A stretch of DNA of 64,000 bases, taken from NCBI GenBank assembly GCA_905182985.1, contig CAJJDN010000109.1:318926-382925 (forward strand). Reading direction: 5' to 3'. This DNA is from Paramecium sonneborni. Taxonomy: Eukaryota; Ciliophora; Oligohymenophorea; Peniculida; Parameciidae. Positions 58,189 through 64,000 of the stretch are shown piece by piece. A program made the translations under genes and the position numbers. The first letter of the stretch is position 1. Every line of letters begins with the position of its first letter. The notes under the pieces were generated by a model. It saw only the letters and a program-made list of their open reading frames with translations. It ran no database searches and was not told the DNA's origin.

Positions 58189-60569
58189 CAATGGTTTGTC
58201 CGGATAATATATCTTAAGAAAAAAATGATTCATTCAAAAATAGTAATAATAATAATCAGATTAAGTTTGCATTCAAATGTTTTAATTATTTATCAATTTA
58301 GAAGATTTATAATACTTAATCTTTAGAAGTCAATATTTGCAAAATTGTAAAAGAAATTTTAGGGATCATCAATTTAAAGTATGACTTAATAATTGAAAGA
58401 TTTAGATATATTGATGGTATAGATTTGAAAATGCTTTGGTATCTTTATTCTAGAAAATGATAATAATTAGAGTGAATACTATTAGTAACCAAAAGCTTTT
58501 AAAATTTGGTAGAGCGATTTTCTTCATAAATATTTTTAATATGGTCAGATAACTCAAGTTGGTTTTACTTCAAAATATAATGTCTAATGCAAGTTATAAA
58601 GGGAAATATATGCAAAGCCATATTTCTTCAGGCTAATTTTTATGACTTAAAATACACTCTAAAACTTTTTATAACAACAAGGAAAAATTACGGCTAATTT
58701 AAATTCATAATCCTTGATAAACTTTATAAGTTTTAGAAGCCCATATCACTAATTTAGCAATAATCAAAGTAAAATAAAATTTTCTTAAATTTTTATAATG
58801 AAATTCGCTCAGAATCATAACATACTTAATTTATCTATGTAAAAATAAAATATATGAATCAAATATTTTATAATTATTGAAACGAAGAAATAAAGTTTTC
58901 AAAAGAAATTGAATGAGTAGAAGTTTGGTTTTTCTACGAAATCAAGAACTTTAATTACAAATCAATAAGACGAACTTACACCATTAAAATAAAAAATTTT
59001 AGTCATTGATTTAGTCTTTATGCTTAATTAGATAAGATTTCTATAAATAAATTATTCAATAATAGCTTTTAGTCAAAAACTATTTTGTTTTTTGAAATTA
59101 CTCATATTTTGAAATAACGCAAGACTTATTTTTGAACTCCAATACTAAGGGTAAAGATTGATAACTAAGCTTTTGTGTAATATTTTATAAACTGGTTGAT
59201 TCAAGGTTAGAATGATTTATATAAAAGGCTGATTTATGTAAAATGATATTATTAACTCAAATCTAATATTAAATGATTTCAAACTAAAATCAGAAGGCTT
59301 AATTCTATTCCAATTTCTTTTAATTTTTGAAAGGATTATCTGTATTAATTATTTTTAATGAACTTAAGCAATAATTTTGGGTCAAACTAATAATTCCTAA
59401 AAATAATAATACATCTGATTTTTAAAACCGCAAAGTTAAATGAAAGTCCAATATTGATGTAAGATATATATATTTAAGAACTGCCTAACATATAAAACCT
59501 TTTCAAAATGAAGGCTAATGGCTTTGTTAAAAACACAACGATGCACTTTCGAATTTATATTAGATTATTTTGATAATAGTAATTTTAATTTATCTCTATA
59601 AATGTTAAGATAAATATAGAATAGCGTTTCATTAATGTTACTTTAAAATTGCTTAAATACAAAAAATTAGCAAAATGATATTTTATTGAAGATCAGTCAG
59701 ATATACAGATATAAAATAAATAATCTACATAAAAAATTAGTAATTATGAATTTATATATATAAATGAAGTTAAAAAGATTTGATTATATTTTTAATATTT
59801 AATTAAAGGCAGAGACCTATAAAGTCGTTCATAAAGTATTTTCTTTATTTATCTAAGCAAACACTTAAATGGTACGATAAAGATTTAACCATTAATTCTT
59901 TATAACGAATGTAATAACAAAGGTGCTTCTAAAAATAAAATTTTGGATTAGTGCTTTAAAAAAAGTAAAAGCTTCTTAGGGGATTGTTTAAAATCTTCTG
60001 AGCAGATTGTTTAAAAGCACTATATGTAATATTTTAGAAACCCTTCAATTATTTTTACAAGTATTTGGTATTTTGTTATTAGTAGCTCAACATTTAAATT
60101 ACATGGATTATCCACATAATTATGAATTATGCTAAAACACTACAGATTAAGTTCTTTATCTGTTTAGTTTATTTCCACAGAGGCCAATATTAAATTTAAA
60201 ATTCAATATTGGTCATTTTAGGTGAATCTAAATAAGAAAAGAACTTAATTTTTAATGCTCTAGTGTACCAATGGTTATTCTTTATTGAAACTTATGATTA
60301 TATTTGCTTTATTTTTTATTTATTATTCTAATCATTTTGGTTTTCTTAGTTCAATATAAAATAATGTAATATTTACAATGATAAAAAAAAAAAATTCAAA
60401 AACTACCTCATAAATATTTAATAACATTTAAATGTAATTTATTGATCAATCTTTATGATTTGAAGAGCAAAGAATTTTTATTGAGTTAGATTCAATTCAA
60501 AGTAAATATTTTGTTTGAACTTTTAATATTAATTAAATATTTTTAACTTCTTAAGACTTCGTCTTCCTA
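58189..60569. other. 2.4 kb of spacer with scattered open frames
   Basis: Frames with some coding appearance occur near 58470-58650 and 58900-59115 (for example LTPLKQKILVIDLVFMLNQ), but none has a start, an intron that extends it, or a recognisable domain. The remainder is AT-rich. Confidence 0.4.
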
Positions 60570-61533
60570 TCACTCTGTTTCAATTGAAGCTTCTATATAA
60601 TCTTCCATTAGATATTCTGAGTCTTCTCTGTATTCTGAAATATCCTTCTCTTCCAATCCTTTATCTACATACCTGTAAATAAATGATCTTTTTGCATAAA
60701 TTACTTAATGTTTTTGATTTAACTTGGAAGATACTAAAGCTATGGTGGTTGAATTAGAAATTATGAATACTGCTCTTTATAAATCTGCTAAATCTCTTCT
60801 ATGTACTACTTTTGGCGGCTAAGAATTAGATCCAACTTTAAAGCCATTTATAACGCTAATCAATAATTGAAATTGTTGTTTTATTTTTTATCATTTTAAT
60901 AGCTGAATAAACTTTAGGTCTAACATCTCATATACATCCCACGTTTTTTTATATATACTCAATTAAATTACTATTAGTAAAAGTTGAATTGTTAGGTTTA
61001 AGAACTCTTGTAGATACATTCGTAGACAGATAAAGTATAAATCCTAATTTAGATTTTTTAGGATAATCAGAAGCTAATATGCGAATTTACTTTGACTCAA
61101 GTTCAGATCCTGTTCTTCAACCTCTTGATAAAATATAGTAAGAATCCTTATAAGCACAGAGCAATTCTCATAATCCCATTTTTACATAAATCAAGTTTTT
61201 CAAATCCAACTGTGTAGATTCCTCATGAATAAACACTAGTTGTATCCTCCTTTCCTAAATCAATAAGCTCAGAATTTATAATTGTTTAAATAATCCAGTC
61301 CTAACATTATCAACTACTATTGCATTTAAACCTGCAAAAAAGATCCTGAAGTGTTTTTCCTCAATTTGTTCTGAAAATAAATGCATTTAAAGAATTTTTC
61401 TATCTTCCATTTTTCATCTAGTTTCATTAAACCATCTGATAGTATTACATATTCTAAACAAAAAAATTTCCAACATGCATTTCCTACCTTAAACACCTGC
61501 TTTTCCAATGTGTAAAGCAATAATTTCTTTCAT
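60570..61533 (-). pseudogene. alpha-tubulin pseudogene
   Basis: Clear relic of alpha-tubulin. The start MKEIIALHIGKAGV matches the conserved N-terminus, followed in another frame by GNACWKFFCLEYVI and later NAIVVDNVRTGLFKQL. Then come NSELIDLGKEDTTSVYS, KKSKLGFILYLSTNVSTRVL, FKVGSNSQPPKVVHRRDLAD and YAKRSFIYRYVDKGLEEKDI at the C-terminus. Damage: an extra base after GKAGVQ near 61490, a further shift after FKQL near 61283, in-frame TGA near 61208, 61115 and 60930, and loss of about 110 residues from the middle (between the helix after VSTRVL and the NVGC segment). The product length is roughly 300 codons instead of 450. It cannot make a working tubulin. Confidence 0.88.
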
Positions 61534-61754
61534 TTTCTCTTTTAGTTTGAACTATGATAATGATTAAATATCACTTGATATTTAAAATAAAAATAACTTG
61601 ATACCAAAAAATCAAGTGATGATAATTCAACTGATCTAAAAATAGGATTTATATTCATTTCTTTACTTTGAATTCGTATTGGCATATTATTTTATGAAAT
61701 TTTTATCATTTATACTTAGAGAATTCTTAAACTATATTATCATTTCCTATTTCT

Positions 61755-63669
61755 TCAATATTTTAAAATTCTTAAAAAATTATATAAAATTTGTTCTACA
61801 ACTAAAGTCAATGATTCAGCAATAGATTTTATAAAAGTAGACTTTAAACAAATAGAAAATAAATTAAGAATCCTTTTCTTTGACCTGATTCTTATAAAGC
61901 ATAACTTATTAAATTAATAAAATTCAAAATGACAATTTAATTCTAAAGTTTTTCTAAGTTTTATTGTAAGCTTTATCATTAATAAAGATTAATCATTTTA
62001 GAAATTATAAATATATTGTAATACAAATATATGATTTATTTAATAATTTAATCGTTGATAAAACAATTCATATGTTGAATAGAACCAATTTTAATTATCC
62101 CAATAAACTAAATATGACCCATTATTTGAGATTGTACCATATATATAGTTGGTTTTAAATTTCAATTATTCAACTATTTTAAATTGACCATTGTTTAATT
62201 CTCTAATCAAATAAATATAACATTTATGTCTTACAATAATCACATTTTTTTATTTATTATAAATTATTGGAAATAAATAATAATCACCTTCATCCTCATA
62301 TTAATTTAATTGTATTGTCTTTTGCTGATTCTTTTGAAAAACACCTTCCATCAATTCAAAAATAAATATTTTATCAATCTCTTTAACACAAGGAACCCAA
62401 ATAAACTAATTGTCCTTTATAAACTTTACTTTTTTTCCACCACAACTAACAGATTATTTAACAACATATTTAAACTCCATTTTATCTTAAATACCTTTTT
62501 CCCAAATTATTGTTTCATTCTTACTATTTCCACAAGATACTAATAAACTCTCTGATTAGTTTAAACTTAATGCGCATACTCTATTAATATGTTTATCCAA
62601 TGAATATTAATATATCAATTTACCATTCCTGAAATCTAAAGACCACACTTTAATTGATTAATCATCACCTCCAGAAAATAGTTAATCCTCATTTTCATTT
62701 AAAATCATACAATTTACGCTATTAGTATGTTATGAATAGGCTTATGAGTATGTCCAGAAATTTTCTTTCTTTAATTTCCATATTCTTATTGTATTATCAC
62801 TTGAACCTGATAGAAATGCATCTTATATCCTACTATAAATTAAGCAATTAACCCAATCTTTGTGTTATTCAAAAGTTTATTGTAATTTGATTCTTTCATC
62901 ATTGAAGTTCCATACTTTAATTACTTTTTTATCAGTTGATACCATAATTGTCGAAGAAGAATTAAAAACAATACTAAAACAATAATCCTCTTATAAAACA
63001 GATTAATGAATTAATTATAATTTGATATCTTCCTCTTCTAAATATGGTACCTGTACTACTTAAATATTGCCCTCAGATTCATTATTAATATTCATTGAAT
63101 TTTCATTAAGATTTTCAAATAATTCTAACTTCAATATGTCAACTTAAAGATCTAATAGAATTTAGTTGCATTCATTATATTCTGGAAATTAATTATATTA
63201 CTCCAATTTAGGTTTTGCTTAAGAATTCCGATTATTGTTTTCTATACTAATATCTTTGATGAATGAATTTGAATTGAATTTCATGTTATTGTTTTTATTG
63301 ATTATATTTTCTAACTCTTCATGAAAACTGTATTGTGAATGTTTCACTCCTATAGATTTCAGATTAGTGATCCAATCTTTTAGAATTTTATTTAATTGTT
63401 CTAATTATTAGATTATATTTGATTTCATTTAAATGATCAGATTTTGAAATGATTCGATCTTTTTAATATTCTAAATTATCATGGTTTCTATAAGATGCAG
63501 TTTCTAATTTTATTATTGTTCTATCATTTGAATTATTTTCTCGAAAGATACTACATTGGCTAGTGTGTCTACATTGTTCGAACATTAATTGCACAATAGT
63601 CTCTGCAATTTGAGTAATTAAGGATTAAGAATGACTGAAACGATTGGCAACTGGTGTTTCAAACAACAT
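61755..63669 (-). CDS. WD40-repeat protein with N-terminal coiled coil
   Basis: One 31-base intron (63521-63551) leaves 1884 bases, 627 residues. After a variable N-terminus (MLFETPVANRFSHSQSLITQ) and a coiled coil (IIQQLEQLNKILKDWITNLK), WD40 repeats run from about residue 220: KVIKVWNFNDERIKLQQTFE with HKDWVNCLIYSRIQDAFLSG, SSDNTIRIWKLKKENFWTYS with HTNSVNCMILNENEDQLFSG, GDDQSIKVWSL, then ESLLVSCGNSKNETIIWE. These have the expected GH...WD-like spacing and form a propeller, usually a protein-binding platform. This is the plan of a large WD40 family in Paramecium. The last 100 residues after YELFYQ lack repeats; an undetected intron or earlier end there is possible. Confidence 0.82.
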
Positions 63670-64000
63670 TATAGTGTTTTCTCATTTTCTATCATTTTTG
63701 ATTTAAACATTATTTTAATTAATCTGATATATACTTTCTAATTTAATTTTTTTGAGGTCCTAAAAACGATACTCCCCCTTGTTATGAGTAAAAAAAAAAA
63801 GCTCTTCGATTAAAATTGATAAAATTATAATTTTTTTTTTCCTAATTTAAATTATTATTACAAAATAATATAATTTAAATTAGAATGTAGTAAATGTAAA
63901 TTGAATGATAATAAATAATATACGAAAGAATACCTGAAAATAGATTTTGACTTACAAATTACAATAAAAAAAAACGAAATATATATAAATTTTTTTTCCT
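63670..64000. other. intergenic spacer to window end
   Basis: AT-rich upstream region of the WD40 gene, with homopolymer A/T runs. No telomeric repeat or gene seen. Confidence 0.55.

Noticed and set aside
59000..59115. KILVIDLVF as a possible DxDx(T/V) phosphatase motif
   Set aside because: Only one Asp of the pair is present, no start or continuing domain; too little to name.
63755..63785. Run of C and T near the right end as a telomere or chromosome end
   Set aside because: A single short cluster (cgatactcccccttg) without repeated units is not a Paramecium telomere repeat.
1..64000. CRISPR array, tRNA genes, transposon ends
   Set aside because: I looked for spaced direct repeats, tRNA arm sequences and inverted terminal repeats and found none; this is only a visual search.

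Overview
The window looks like macronuclear DNA of a ciliate, most likely a Paramecium or a close relative. Three things in the sequence support this. TAA and TAG sit inside almost every convincing reading frame at positions where Gln fits, and only TGA ends genes. Frames are joined by very short introns (about 20-32 bases, GT...AG, mostly ending TAG). Base composition is extremely AT-rich. Standard-code ORF calling therefore misses nearly every gene; the coordinates below come from reading the sequence with the ciliate code and joining exons across the micro-introns. Where a sum of exons is given it is divisible by three.

Layout. 1-3.6 kb: a Rab GTPase (cut by the window edge), a mitochondrial inner-membrane protease, a SAXO-type axonemal microtubule protein, and a decayed eIF2B-beta remnant. 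3.8-9.2 kb: a RAD5/HLTF-like SNF2 helicase with a RING finger, then an unrecognised gene. 9.3-15.6 kb, minus strand: a signal-anchored membrane protein, a glycerolipid acyltransferase, and a secreted Cys-rich protein with a GPI-type tail, with one small hypothetical gene in between. 16.1-19.9 kb: a CFAP97-like protein, an STPGR/ODF3-like protein, an alpha/beta hydrolase of the ABHD1/3 type and a Gln-rich coiled-coil protein. 20-25.5 kb: a weakly supported gene and a large thioredoxin-like plus zinc-finger protein; its 3' end appears twice because of an assembly error marked by a single n. 25.6-31.2 kb: a tight run of ANTH-like, B-box, coiled-coil, FxPxI-motif and methyltransferase-like genes. 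32.6-50.2 kb: two giant membrane proteins flanking a decayed-looking MORN/YwqK-type repeat gene; the second giant gene contains a 577-base N gap. 50.2-60.5 kb: gene-poor, with one intact family-2 glycosyltransferase and several eroded reading frames. 60.6-64 kb: an alpha-tubulin pseudogene and a WD40 protein.

Several genes point to cilia (SAXO, STPGR, CFAP97-like, the alpha-tubulin relic), as expected for a heavily ciliated cell, but they are not obviously co-regulated. There are no operons: most genes are separated by tens to a few hundred bases. The two clearest relics (eIF2B-beta, alpha-tubulin) and several disturbed frames fit loss of duplicate copies, which is well known in Paramecium after whole-genome duplication. 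I saw no tRNA, rRNA, CRISPR array, transposon or telomeric repeat. I found no convincing new multi-gene system. The most unusual single items are the thioredoxin/zinc-finger protein, the two giant surface proteins, and the methyltransferase with an altered cofactor motif.
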